A program made the position numbers and the translations under genes. Source: Rhodospirillum sp047263945 (GTDB lineage Bacteria > Pseudomonadota > Alphaproteobacteria > Rhodospirillales > Rhodospirillaceae). Taken from it: a DNA stretch of 64,000 nt. Below, piece by piece: positions 49,689-59,217 of this stretch (position 1 is its first letter; each line of letters starts with the position of its first letter). Location: positions 310,001-374,000 of the forward strand of contig NZ_JBLAVB010000003.1 of assembly GCF_047263945.1 (NCBI RefSeq), in the 5' to 3' direction. The notes under the pieces are model-generated. The model was given only the letters and a program-made list of their open reading frames with translations, did not search any database and was not told where the DNA came from.

Positions 49689-50063
49689 GGGGGAACTCCA
49701 CTGGGATGGGGGGAGGGAGGGAGGTGGTAGCAGTAACATCCTCCGATTGCTTCGCATTTTGAAAATATTTGCGAAACGCGGGTCGGCTGAATATCTGAGG
49801 AATATTATAATTCATTGTTTTTGTTGTTATATTCTTTTTCCAAGCAGTTGGCACATCGGATGCAAAGATAGGGTCGATCTCTGTTCCTTCCAAGGTCTCT
49901 TTCCTGTGAAGAGTTTGGAGGGGCCACCTTTCTGGTGATAGCTGCTCGAACCAAAGTTTGGTTTCCTGGCGGTTCCGAACCGCACTTCCCCGCCGCCTGC
50001 CGGGAGACGACTTTCGGACGGCTTCATCGGGCGGGACGATCCACAGGTTGGATTGTCCCGCCA
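49507..50063 (-). other. Weak candidate minus-strand ORF
   Basis: On the minus strand ATG 50063 has a strong AGGGAGGGG site at the proper distance, and the frame stays open to 49507, overlapping the start of the threonine ammonia-lyase gene in another frame. The first 60 residues (SNLWIVPPDEAVRKSSPG, ETKLWFEQLSPERW) look protein-like; the later part is low GC and unconvincing. I do not recognise a family. It may be the start of a broken gene. The same bases hold the plus-strand hairpin described next. Confidence 0.2.
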
Positions 50064-50071
50064 TTTTTTTT
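50030..50071 (+). terminator. Terminator-like hairpin of unknown transcript
   Basis: GGCGGGAC and GTCCCGCC form a stem over GATCCACAGGTTGGATT, followed by eight T. No plus-strand gene precedes it within 49689-50029, so it would end a short noncoding transcript, if it works. The rest of the 726-bp gap 49689-50414 is AT-rich on the left (49740-49850) and has no clear gene. Confidence 0.4.
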
Positions 50072-50414
50072 CCCCTCCCTTGCGATGACATAAGCCTTCA
50101 GCCCTTCGAGGGTTTGGGGGGCGTTGCGATTCACTCTCGGATTTCTTTCCAAAAGGGGGGGAGTTTGATAGGCTACATTCTGATTTTTTACCCTATTTCC
50201 ACTAGACCGGGTCGCAGTGGAGTGCCGTACACCGTGGGTTTTCAACGGTTTCTTCGGGCTTCAATTGGATGATCCTGTTTGATCTAAATTTTATTGGTGA
50301 TTTGAGCGAATGTACCGAACCTGTGATGGCTGTCGCTTTCAAGCGACGCAATGTCTCCTATGTTCGGGGTGTGGTCTCTGACGGAATGACGGGTCAGGGC
50401 GAAGACGGCAAAGA

Positions 50415-53400
50415 GTGAAGACGGCGCCTCTTGGCGCCCCCATGGATGGATACGGTAGCATGAGCAAGACAGTGTGGGACGCACCCAATCCCGATGGTTG
50501 GCCCCGCTCCGGCGGTCGCTTCTCGTTTGACGAGGGGGCCAAAGGAGACACTGCCGACGCCAGCTTCTCCCATGTGGTGGAGGCCGGTGGGGCTGACCGA
50601 ATCGACGTGGGATCCGGGGATCTCTTGCTCAATGGCTCCTATGACCGGGATGGGAGTGATCTGATCCTGTCCGATGGTGCCGGTCATACCCTATTGCTCA
50701 AGGACTATTTCCTGAGCGAGACGCCCGCAGACTTGGTGGTTGGCGAAGGGATGCGTCTGGACGGGGATTTGGTGGCCCGTTTGGCCGGCGGTTTGGCGCC
50801 GGGGCAGGTGGCTCAGGCGGCTACCCTGGGTGGGGACGCCGTGGCTGCGGCCATTGGCACCGTGACCAAAGCTGCGGGAACGGTGACCGTTATCCGGACC
50901 GATGGCACGGAAGTGACGGTCCAGTCAGGGGATCCCATCTTCCAAGGCGATGTGGTGGCGACCAGCGCCGACGGTGGTGTGGGTATTACGTTCCTGGACG
51001 GCTCGGCCTTCTCCCTAGGGGGAAGCGGACGGATGGTGCTGGACGAGATGGTTTACGACCCGGGAACCGGGGACGGGTCTTCCTCGGTCAGTCTGGTGTC
51101 CGGTGTGTTTTCCTTCGTCTCTGGGGAGATCGCCAAGAGCGGCCCCGATGCCATGGCTGTGACGACACCTGTGGGCACCATCGGGATCCGGGGGACCAAG
51201 GGCGTGATCACCCTGAAAGTGCCCGCAGGCACGGATTTGGGGGATTTGGGCGCCTTGAGCAACCGAGCGGAGGCCCTCGGGGTGACTTTTGAGGTGGTTC
51301 TGTTGCCCGAGACCAGTGGTTTCACTGGTGAAATTGTATTCACGGGCTTGAATGGCCAATCTCAAACCCTGAACGCCCCCTATGATGGCATCAAGGTGAG
51401 CCTGTCCCAGGTTTTGGATCAGGTGGAATTGAGCGTTTCCCGTTTTTCCGCCAGCCAACAGGACATGGATAACAGCGATCAGGGGCGCTCCCTGGATTTC
51501 CTGCCCGATAGTGGGTCGAATGACCAGGGTAATGGAAACGATCAGGGGGGGATAGACACCGATGGGGATGGAAGGCCCCAACTGACGGAAATCATTGGGC
51601 AGGACCCCAATTACTCCGACCCTTATGATGTCCTCGGGAAGGGGACCGGTGGCGGCCCAGGGGGGAACTCGGTTGATGTGGATGCTTTCGTCAAGGAAGT
51701 TTTGAAAGCTGTCGACAATAATGCCTACGCGTATTTTAACAATAAGGAGATTGAGGACACCAATAATCAGGACAATCAAGGGACGGGAGGTATTGCCGAT
51801 ACTCCCTCTGAAGAAAATGTGGTTTCCCACGACAGTGATGGACGCATCATCGTTGCCTTTTCCGGTGGCGTCTACGACGCGTCGGACTCCACGGAGAGTC
51901 TGAATATCACGGGCAGCTCTACAGGCGATACCATCACAACGGGCAGCGGTAATGACTTGATCTTTGGTGGCGCGGGGAATGACACCATCAAGACGAATGG
52001 CGGCAACGACATTGTCTATGGTGGGTCAGGAGCCGATACGATTATCGGTGGGTCCGGCCACGGTGACGACACTTATATCGGTGGCTCCAGCGAGACGGTG
52101 GATGACAGTGATGACGACTGGGTGAAGTACCCGTCGGCAACCCGTGCCATAACGGTCAACCTGTCCACGGGGACTGCGACGGGCGTCGATATCGATACAG
52201 ACGTTTTGTATGGTATTGAGCATGTTTTGGGTGGTGACGGGTCCGATACGATCACCGGTAATTCCAAGGCCAATATCCTGCAGGGGGGAACCGGCGACGA
52301 TACCCTGGATGGTGGCGCTGGGAATGACACCCTGGAAGGGGGCGATGGGGATGACTCCCTCGTCTATTCCTCTGGTACGGATACCTATAGCGGTGGATCA
52401 GGGACAGACACTGTTCTCGTGAAGAACGGGATGACCCTTGACCTGTCGGGGGCTTGGCAGAGTGGCTCGAGCAGCCTGGAACGCCTGGAGCTGGGATCTG
52501 GTGCCAATACCTTGAGCGTGGGCTCAAGCACCTCCTGGTCCTCCATTTTCGGCAGTACCCTTTATGTGAAGGCGGGAAGTGACGATACGGTCACGGGATC
52601 TGGCTGGTCCTATGGGGGGACGGTCGTTTCCGACGGTGTGGTTTACAATTCCTGGACCCAATCGGGTGCCACCCTGAATGTCCAGAGTGGAGCGATACAA
52701 AACTTTACCTCTGGGGATCGGACCGTCGTTGCATTTGACGGTGGGACCTATGACGGGTCCACCTCTACGGCCAATCTGTTGGTTGCGGGCAGCTCGGCGG
52801 GCGACACCATTACGACGGGCAGCGGCAATGACCTCGTCTATGGTGGGGATGGGAATGACACCATCAAGACCAATGGCGGTGACGACATCGTCTATGGTGG
52901 GGCCGGAGCCGACGTGATCATCGGTGGGTCTGGCCATGGCAATGACACCTATTACGGTGGATCCAGCGCAACCGTGGATGACAGCGATTCCGACTGGATC
53001 AAGTACCCTTCGGCAACCCATGCCATAACCGTTGACCTGTCCACGGGAAGGGCCACGGGCACTGACATTGACACCGACGTCATATTTGGCATCGAGAACG
53101 TCTTGGGGGGGGATGGGTCCGACTCCATCACCGGAAATTTCAAGGCCAATATCTTGCAGGGCGGAACGGGCAACGATACCTTGGATGGGGGTGCTGGGTC
53201 TGATACCCTTCAAGGTGGATTGGGCAACGATACGCTGGTGTATTCCTCGGGTACGGATACCTATGCCGGTGGATCGGGAACCGACACCCTGTTGGTGCGG
53301 AATGGAACGACACTTGACCTGGGCACCGCATGGCAAAGCGGGTCCTCCAGCCTGGAAAGCATCACGCTGGGCTCCGGCGCCAACACCCTGGCCATTGGGT

Positions 53401-56400
53401 CTCTGACCTCCTGGTCCTCCATTTTCGGGACCACCCTTACCGTGAATGCCGGAAGTGACGATACGGTTTCGGGGAGCGGGTGGACCTACGAGGGAACGGT
53501 GACCAGCGGCGGAGTGACCTACAACTCCTGGAGCCAAAATGGCCATACGGTCAACATTCAGTCCGGCGCCCAATTGAGCGGCTTCAGCACGACCTCCACC
53601 ATCACCTGGGACCACGGGGCGGACACGACAGCCTTCTCCGACGCGGCCAACTGGGATAGCGATAGCGTGCCCGGGTCGACGGATGTCGCTGCCATTCAGA
53701 CGGAAAGCTCGGTTGTTCTGTCGTCTGCGAAGACCCTGTCGGCCCTCATGATGAGCGCTTCATCGTCGCTTCAGGTGAAAGAGTCCCTGACGCTGACCAA
53801 TGGGGGCAGTATCGAGAATGGATCCACTATAAGTCTGGATTCGGGGGGGACACTGGAGACCGATGGCACTTTGACGTTCGATGGACGGTTATATTTGGGG
53901 GCCGCCGGGACCTTAAGTGGCGACGGAGTCATTCATATAAACAGGGATGGCATTCTCCTTCCGAGCGATGGTTCAGTTGACATTGACGGCCTGACCCTGA
54001 ATCTGAACAACGATTTAAAGTTGGGTGGGTCTTTTGTTCAAAGTCACTCCAGCACGGTCGTCTATGCCGCCCATAAGACCTTGTCGATCAAGGACACAGG
54101 CTCTGTGTCCGGGTCTGGGACTTTTCAGATTCTGGGTACGGTAAATGTTGATATCGACGGTGAGGAAGGAAGCTTCGCTTTCGGTGGCTCGAATACGGTC
54201 CTGTCCAGTGGAGGGGCGATCGAAGTCGAAACGGGGACCCTCAGCCTGGGAAGCGGAACCTACGCCGGGGCCATTGAAGCGGGCGAGGATGGGACGGTCA
54301 CTCTGACAGGGGCGCAGACCTATAATTCCGGCATCTCCTGGTCTGGGTATGGGACCTTCCTGTTGAGCAGTGGCACGATCGCCCTGAATACCAATTTGTC
54401 CACAGATGTGGCCTTGGAGTTCTCCGGATCCAACAGGATCACCGGGATGGGGAATCTGGTGGTCGATACCTTTGACCAGTCGTCTGCCGGAACCCTGGAT
54501 TTCGACGCCACCTTGTTGAAGGTCGCCGATGGTGGCGAGATATCTGGATCCACGTTGAAGGGAGATGGAACCCTGCAGATCGATGGTGGCACTTTCACGG
54601 TGTCCACCGAGACCTCTGAAACGACGACCCTTTCCCTCGATACGGTGGTCAAAAATGGCGGAACCCTGGAGGTGTTGGGGGGCAATGACAAGGCGATCAC
54701 CCTGAGTTTGTCGGAGGCCAGCGGTGCATCAGGGTCCCTTACCATCGACCAGGGCGGTAAGCTATACCTGAAGCAAAGTTCACTTAGCGAGAGCGTTCAC
54801 GATATTATCCTTGATGGTGGATTTGGGACGATTACGAACAATGGCTCTGTCTTCGCAAGTAATGATGCGGGGCAGTCCACCGGCGCGGTGACGATCAAAG
54901 GCACTTTTGTCCAAGGGACGACCGGTACACTCACCGTACAAAATGACCTGTATTTTTCTCCGGGGGTGGGGAGGGTTGTCGACCTGTCCAATGGCACGGT
55001 CGACCTAGCATCCGGGCACACCATTTACGTCAGTAGCGGGACGCTGGCCACTGGATCGGGGACCACATACGCTGGAAGTGGCACGCGAACCTTGCAGTTC
55101 ATGGATGGGACCACGTGGCGCATGGGGGCCGATTACACCATCAATGCGAGTACCTTCAAGATCGGGCTTTCCGGGGCCGTGTCCATCGTTGCGGCTGCGG
55201 GGGCGTCGCCGACCCTGACCAATGCGGGGACGGCGCTTTTCTTTAGCGATGACACCATTGGTGTGGATGTGGTCAACTCAGGACGAATGGGATTCCATGG
55301 CCATGATGCGGCGGCTGGCACGGACGGCGGTTCGACCCTGAGTGGGAACCTGACCAACTCCGGCACCATCATGATTTACAATGGCGACACCTACAGTGGC
55401 CAGTACGCAGGAAATCCGATGACCACCACAGTGGGCGGGACCATCGATAACAGCGGCCTGTTTCTGTTCGACAATGGTGCTTCCTTTTCGGGTAATCTGA
55501 AGTTCGACCTGGGGACCCATGCTTTCAACAACTCTGGGACTGTCCAGTTCGTCGACGCGGACAATACCACCTATGAGATCGAATCCACGTTCAACAACAG
55601 TGGAACCGTGGATTTGCAGCATGACGCCACGTTTAGCGGTGGGAATTTCACAAATCAGTCGGGTGCCACGATTTTGTTGGAGGACTCCAGCACCCTCACC
55701 TGGGACCCCGCGAGCACCAGCAGCGTCTTCGCCAATGACAGTGGTGGCCTGATCCAGGGGAGCGGCACGATCACCCTCCATGAGTCCGAGGCGGAATCCG
55801 ATATGACCCTATTCAACTCGGGCACGATAAGCCCGGGAATTGGAACGGGCAGTAACGATTCCAACCATGGCTCACTGACCATCAACGGGAACCTGACGGC
55901 CAAGGCAACGTCCCTGGTGGTTTTGGACCTCGACACGTACGGCGGAACCGGTCACGACACGCTGAGTGTGTCCAATACTTTCACCTTGGGGGGCACGCTG
56001 GATATCCATCGCTTTAGCACACCGACTGGGGAGGGAGCCTATTCGGGGTACTTGACCGCAGGCACTCTGGTCGGGCAGTTCGATCAGATCAATGGGATGA
56101 ATGACACCGAGGGGGCGACAACGGGCAGCTATGCCCTTCACCCCGTGTTGAATGGGACGACGGAGTTGAAGTTCCAGGCTCTGGCGGTCACCGCTGTTGG
56201 CAGCGACTTTGACAACGACAACCACTGGCAGGACGTGGTCATCGGGACATCGGGGAATGATAAGTTTCTTGCCAGTGGAACCCACTCCAGTGGGGACTTC
56301 TTCTACGGTGGCGATGGCAATGACACGGTCACTTTGGCCTACCTGGATCCTGCTTCTGATTACTACTCTACCGACCCGAACTCTTACTCCAACCTGTATT

Positions 56401-56828
56401 TTGATTTCCTGGATGGAGGGGCTGGGACCGATACCTTGAAGATCGAGCAGAGCACGAACCTGACCTCCGTGTCTTGGGAAAAGGTCCAGGGGTTCGAGAT
56501 CATCGACTTCAATGCTGCGGGGGGAACATTGACCATCGACGATACGATCGTTAAGGCCTTGGCTTCGGGAACGAACGAATACTTGGACACGGCTCTATCG
56601 AGCTATAATAGCGTCCATAACACGTCGTTTTCGGCGCAGGAGGCTTTGGTCATCGATTTGGCTGATGGCGACACGCTGAATGCGGTGAGTTCAGATATGG
56701 AGTCGTGGGAAGACAAGGGAACCATTCAATTGGACTTGGACGGTCAGTCGGGCGATGAGTCCTATACGGTCTACACGCATGGCGATGCCACGATCTATGT
56801 GCATGATGAGGCGGTTGGCTCGGTTTAG
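50415..56828 (+). CDS. Giant FecR-domain RTX-type secreted protein
   Basis: 2137 residues from GTG 50415 (ATG at 50442 or 50460 also possible). No Sec signal is seen, in keeping with type I secretion. A FecR-like domain lies at about 148-265 (VTVQSGDPIFQGD, TPVGTIGIRGTKG). A polar Asp/Asn-rich linker (345-470) leads to two tandem copies of a module of about 290 residues (473-762 and 767-1057). Each starts with a GGxGxDx RTX block (GSGNDLIFGGAGND, GGTGDDTLDGGAGND), which should bind Ca2+, and ends with a WSSIFGSTL-type part. Residues about 1060-1915 are repetitive Thr/Ser/Gly beta-solenoid-like sequence with ITWDHGADTTAFSDAANW near its start. The last 220 residues carry a further GGDGND block and a likely C-terminal secretion signal. 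There is no autotransporter barrel. Likely an adhesin or surface layer component; the type I exporter is not in the window. Codon use is similar to neighbours, with AT-richer flanks. Confidence 0.88.
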   Translation: MKTAPLGAPMDGYGSMSKTVWDAPNPDGWPRSGGRFSFDEGAKGDTADASFSHVVEAGGADRIDVGSGDLLLNGSYDRDGSDLILSDGAGHTLLLKDYFLSETPADLVVGEGMRLDGDLVARLAGGLAPGQVAQAATLGGDAVAAAIGTVTKAAGTVTVIRTDGTEVTVQSGDPIFQGDVVATSADGGVGITFLDGSAFSLGGSGRMVLDEMVYDPGTGDGSSSVSLVSGVFSFVSGEIAKSGPDAMAVTTPVGTIGIRGTKGVITLKVPAGTDLGDLGALSNRAEALGVTFEVVLLPETSGFTGEIVFTGLNGQSQTLNAPYDGIKVSLSQVLDQVELSVSRFSASQQDMDNSDQGRSLDFLPDSGSNDQGNGNDQGGIDTDGDGRPQLTEIIGQDPNYSDPYDVLGKGTGGGPGGNSVDVDAFVKEVLKAVDNNAYAYFNNKEIEDTNNQDNQGTGGIADTPSEENVVSHDSDGRIIVAFSGGVYDASDSTESLNITGSSTGDTITTGSGNDLIFGGAGNDTIKTNGGNDIVYGGSGADTIIGGSGHGDDTYIGGSSETVDDSDDDWVKYPSATRAITVNLSTGTATGVDIDTDVLYGIEHVLGGDGSDTITGNSKANILQGGTGDDTLDGGAGNDTLEGGDGDDSLVYSSGTDTYSGGSGTDTVLVKNGMTLDLSGAWQSGSSSLERLELGSGANTLSVGSSTSWSSIFGSTLYVKAGSDDTVTGSGWSYGGTVVSDGVVYNSWTQSGATLNVQSGAIQNFTSGDRTVVAFDGGTYDGSTSTANLLVAGSSAGDTITTGSGNDLVYGGDGNDTIKTNGGDDIVYGGAGADVIIGGSGHGNDTYYGGSSATVDDSDSDWIKYPSATHAITVDLSTGRATGTDIDTDVIFGIENVLGGDGSDSITGNFKANILQGGTGNDTLDGGAGSDTLQGGLGNDTLVYSSGTDTYAGGSGTDTLLVRNGTTLDLGTAWQSGSSSLESITLGSGANTLAIGSLTSWSSIFGTTLTVNAGSDDTVSGSGWTYEGTVTSGGVTYNSWSQNGHTVNIQSGAQLSGFSTTSTITWDHGADTTAFSDAANWDSDSVPGSTDVAAIQTESSVVLSSAKTLSALMMSASSSLQVKESLTLTNGGSIENGSTISLDSGGTLETDGTLTFDGRLYLGAAGTLSGDGVIHINRDGILLPSDGSVDIDGLTLNLNNDLKLGGSFVQSHSSTVVYAAHKTLSIKDTGSVSGSGTFQILGTVNVDIDGEEGSFAFGGSNTVLSSGGAIEVETGTLSLGSGTYAGAIEAGEDGTVTLTGAQTYNSGISWSGYGTFLLSSGTIALNTNLSTDVALEFSGSNRITGMGNLVVDTFDQSSAGTLDFDATLLKVADGGEISGSTLKGDGTLQIDGGTFTVSTETSETTTLSLDTVVKNGGTLEVLGGNDKAITLSLSEASGASGSLTIDQGGKLYLKQSSLSESVHDIILDGGFGTITNNGSVFASNDAGQSTGAVTIKGTFVQGTTGTLTVQNDLYFSPGVGRVVDLSNGTVDLASGHTIYVSSGTLATGSGTTYAGSGTRTLQFMDGTTWRMGADYTINASTFKIGLSGAVSIVAAAGASPTLTNAGTALFFSDDTIGVDVVNSGRMGFHGHDAAAGTDGGSTLSGNLTNSGTIMIYNGDTYSGQYAGNPMTTTVGGTIDNSGLFLFDNGASFSGNLKFDLGTHAFNNSGTVQFVDADNTTYEIESTFNNSGTVDLQHDATFSGGNFTNQSGATILLEDSSTLTWDPASTSSVFANDSGGLIQGSGTITLHESEAESDMTLFNSGTISPGIGTGSNDSNHGSLTINGNLTAKATSLVVLDLDTYGGTGHDTLSVSNTFTLGGTLDIHRFSTPTGEGAYSGYLTAGTLVGQFDQINGMNDTEGATTGSYALHPVLNGTTELKFQALAVTAVGSDFDNDNHWQDVVIGTSGNDKFLASGTHSSGDFFYGGDGNDTVTLAYLDPASDYYSTDPNSYSNLYFDFLDGGAGTDTLKIEQSTNLTSVSWEKVQGFEIIDFNAAGGTLTIDDTIVKALASGTNEYLDTALSSYNSVHNTSFSAQEALVIDLADGDTLNAVSSDMESWEDKGTIQLDLDGQSGDESYTVYTHGDATIYVHDEAVGSV

Positions 56829-56929
56829 ATCAAGCCGCCTTGGATCGGAATCGGTTTAACAGGGTGCGGAAAAACTCTTTTGTCGTCCTTTCCGCTCATG
56901 CGGACTCCCCTGGAACAGGCAACGGAGGC

Positions 56930-57000
56930 AAATCCCCCTTTTAGGCCCGGGGTCTGGGGCCTTTCGGCCCCAGTGGGGGACGGGGGAAAGCCCCGTGGCG
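56930..57000 (-). repeat. Composite GC-hairpin repeat, copy 6 (partial)
   Basis: GGGGTCTGGGGCCTTTCGG, CCCCAGTGGGGG and GACGGGGGAAAGCCCCGT on the plus strand represent the left half of the family in minus orientation; the GGGGGCATTTGCCCCC and GGGCAATCGCCC parts are missing. It lies between the convergent giant gene and the FAD oxidoreductase gene, in the orientation of the latter. Confidence 0.75.
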
Positions 57001-57028
57001 GTAAACTCACGACTGTCATGTATCGTGA

Positions 57029-57058
57029 CCGCCTTAAATCGGAATCGATTTAAGGCGG
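57029..57058. repeat. Perfect 13-bp palindrome
   Basis: CCGCCTTAAATCG and CGATTTAAGGCGG flank GAAT. It resembles the palindrome at 20607-20630 (shared GGAATCGATTTA). It sits about 88 bp past the FAD oxidoreductase stop; the rest of the 317-bp gap 56829-57145 is the composite repeat and unremarkable sequence. Confidence 0.85.
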
Positions 57059-57145
57059 ATCATTTCATCGGGACTCATATGGCTTGAGCACCCCGTGGAC
57101 CGGGCGGACGACAGGGTGTGTCTGCGCCATTCGCACTTCCAGTGG

Positions 57146-58522
57146 CTAATCCCGGGCATCCTTCCGGCGCCACCAATGCATCATCAGCGGTGCGAATTGG
57201 GTGACCAGGCTGTGAAAGGGCAGGCTTCGTGGCTTGCCGCCGTCGGGTAGGTCCAGCTCCTTGAAGGGCACGCCCGCCGCCGCCCGGGCGAGGTCCCGTC
57301 CAACAGCCATGCCCAGCGCCATGCCCCGGCCGTTGTAACCAATGGCCGTCACTAACCCCGGCGCCAGTTCGTGGAAGCGGGGATGGAAGTCGGGGGTGAA
57401 GCCCAATTGACCGCGCCAGCAGTGGGCGATCTCCCGCTTGCCCGCCTGGGGGAAAACCTCGGCGATGCGGGCCTGGGTCTGGGCTTTGGCCTGCTCCGCC
57501 GTGGCGGAGCGGTTTGGCAAGGTGCAGCCACTCACCAGCCGCCCGTCCTTGGTCTTACGGAAGAAGTACAGGTCCCCATGGGTGTCGGACACGGAAATGT
57601 CTGCGGGGAGAATGGAGTCCAGGACCTCGGGCTCCAGAACCTCGGTGCTCATCTGGAAGTTCAGGACGGGCACGATGGAGGTGCGTAGTCCCGGCCAGAG
57701 GGCTTGGGTATAGGCGTTGGTGGCCAGGATCACCCAGTCACAATCCACATATCCCTGAGCCGTGCGCACCCGCCATCCTCCTGTCCCGGGGCGGTCGAGC
57801 TTGGTCACGGGCGATTGGGCATGGAGGGTTGCGCCCTGTCCCTTGGCCGCCCGGGCCAGTCCCCGGGTCAGGGCCAGGGGGTTCACATGGCCGCCGCTGG
57901 GGCAGAGCATGCCGCCATGCCAATAGGTCGTTCCGGTCAGGGCGGCGCATTCCTCGGCCTCGACCATCCGGCAATTCAATCCTGCGGCGGTCCACTCGGA
58001 CTGGCGTTGCCTTAGCCCACCCAGGCGGCTGGGCCGATGGGCCGGTTGCATCCAACCGTGGTTCACGGCCTCGCATTGGATCTGGTGGCGTTCAATGACC
58101 GAAAAGGTCAAAGCTGCCGATCCGCCGACGAGGCGGGAAAAGCGCTCTCCGGCCCCGGGCCAGTGGGCGGAGAGATCAGCGGGACCGGGTTTCGACAGGG
58201 TGGGAATGATATGGCCGCTGTTGCGTCCCGATCCGCCAAAGCCGGCCTCGTTGGCCTCCAGCAGGGTGACCGAGAGGCCCGCTTCGGCGGCATGCAGGGC
58301 GGCGGACAGGCCCGTGATGCCCCCACCCACCACCACCAGATCAGCCCTGGTGGCGCCCTGGTGGGACGGCATCTCCAAAGCAGGGGGCGCCGTTTGAGCC
58401 CATTGGGTATTGCCTAAAAGGTCCACATCCAAAGGTAATTTCTGGCCCAAAACACACCTCTTATGCCGAAGGAAAAACTCTGTTTGTAAAAGGTAGGGCG
58501 GTATCGCGGAGAGACGTATCAA
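57146..58522 (-). CDS. FAD-dependent oxidoreductase (DAO family, PuuB-like)
   Basis: 458 residues at most. The dinucleotide-binding motif is DLVVVGGGITGLSAALHAAEAG near 62-83, with EANEAGFGGSGRNSG following, as in gamma-glutamylputrescine oxidase (PuuB/OrdL). The second conserved part is WRGQLGFTPDFHP and the end GYNGRGMALG. It would oxidise a secondary amine such as gamma-glutamylputrescine or a glycine derivative. The start is uncertain: the frame opens with TTG at 58522, and a later start near the NTQWAQTAPPA segment (residues 38-48) would fit the family better. No puuA-like partner is next to it. Confidence 0.85.
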   Translation of the reverse strand: MIRLSAIPPYLLQTEFFLRHKRCVLGQKLPLDVDLLGNTQWAQTAPPALEMPSHQGATRADLVVVGGGITGLSAALHAAEAGLSVTLLEANEAGFGGSGRNSGHIIPTLSKPGPADLSAHWPGAGERFSRLVGGSAALTFSVIERHQIQCEAVNHGWMQPAHRPSRLGGLRQRQSEWTAAGLNCRMVEAEECAALTGTTYWHGGMLCPSGGHVNPLALTRGLARAAKGQGATLHAQSPVTKLDRPGTGGWRVRTAQGYVDCDWVILATNAYTQALWPGLRTSIVPVLNFQMSTEVLEPEVLDSILPADISVSDTHGDLYFFRKTKDGRLVSGCTLPNRSATAEQAKAQTQARIAEVFPQAGKREIAHCWRGQLGFTPDFHPRFHELAPGLVTAIGYNGRGMALGMAVGRDLARAAAGVPFKELDLPDGGKPRSLPFHSLVTQFAPLMMHWWRRKDARD

Positions 58523-58653
58523 TTTATTGTCCCCGGGACAATCCGGTGCTTGCGATGTTGCGACGCGATGACGAACCTTGTAATCGGTACTGGGTCAAGT
58601 CCGGTCCAATTATATGCGATAGTAATGAAATGCCCTGAAAGGTGTCCGAGATT

Positions 58654-59151
58654 ATGAGTGCAACCGATAAGACGGCTCCCGACCACAAGGCCTTGATGGT
58701 TGCTTCGATCAAGGGGCGGGCCATGGTGTACAAGGCCATGCTCGACGAATTGCGCGAGAGTCTGGGGGAAGATCAGGCGGTCGCCCTGATGCGGGGCGCC
58801 ATCGAGCGCCGGGGTCGGGAGATTGGCAAGCAATTCCAGAGCTTCGCACCGGGTGATTTCGAGGGGCTGCGGGATGCCTTCATCGCCTATATCCCCGACG
58901 CGGCCCTGACCGTGGATCCGGATGTGCGCAAATGTGACGAAGACGGTCTGGAGATCAAGTTCCGCCGCTGTCCCTTGAAAACGGCCTGGATGGATGCGGG
59001 GCTGCCCGATCCGGAAGTCGAGACCCTGTGCGCCATCGCCGGATGCGTGGACACGGGCACCTTCACCGAGGCCGGTTTCGCCATTGACGTGGAAACCTGG
59101 AAGACCGGCGAAGAGGGCTGTTGCCGCCTGATCATCACCCGCGCGCCCTGA
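58654..59151 (+). CDS. L-2-amino-thiazoline-4-carboxylic acid hydrolase-like protein
   Basis: 165 residues from MSATDKTAP. The family (PF14196 type) is recognised by LMRGAIERRGREIGKQFQ, the conserved Cys pair around EIKFRRCPLKTAWMDAGL, the EVETLCAIAGCVDTGTFTEAGF stretch (in part, LCAIAGCVDTGTF) and the end GCCRLIITRA. The name comes from a Pseudomonas enzyme in cysteine formation; the family is wider and substrates differ. It is placed 66 bp before livJ, which suggests that the solute taken up by the Liv system is its substrate or product. Confidence 0.75.
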   Translation: MSATDKTAPDHKALMVASIKGRAMVYKAMLDELRESLGEDQAVALMRGAIERRGREIGKQFQSFAPGDFEGLRDAFIAYIPDAALTVDPDVRKCDEDGLEIKFRRCPLKTAWMDAGLPDPEVETLCAIAGCVDTGTFTEAGFAIDVETWKTGEEGCCRLIITRAP

Positions 59152-59217
59152 GCACATTCAGATCCCCCAGGGGGGCACCCAGACATCCTATCCAATCCGA
59201 ATGGAGGGTTACCGACC

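Noticed and set aside
49905..49935. GGAGGGGCCACC as a possible tracrRNA anti-repeat
   Set aside because: Only about ten bases agree with the complement of the CRISPR repeat, with a gap, and no adequate stems follow.
52524..53615. 363-codon minus-strand open frame inside the giant gene
   Set aside because: A shadow of the RTX repeats; its peptide is repetitive in step with them.
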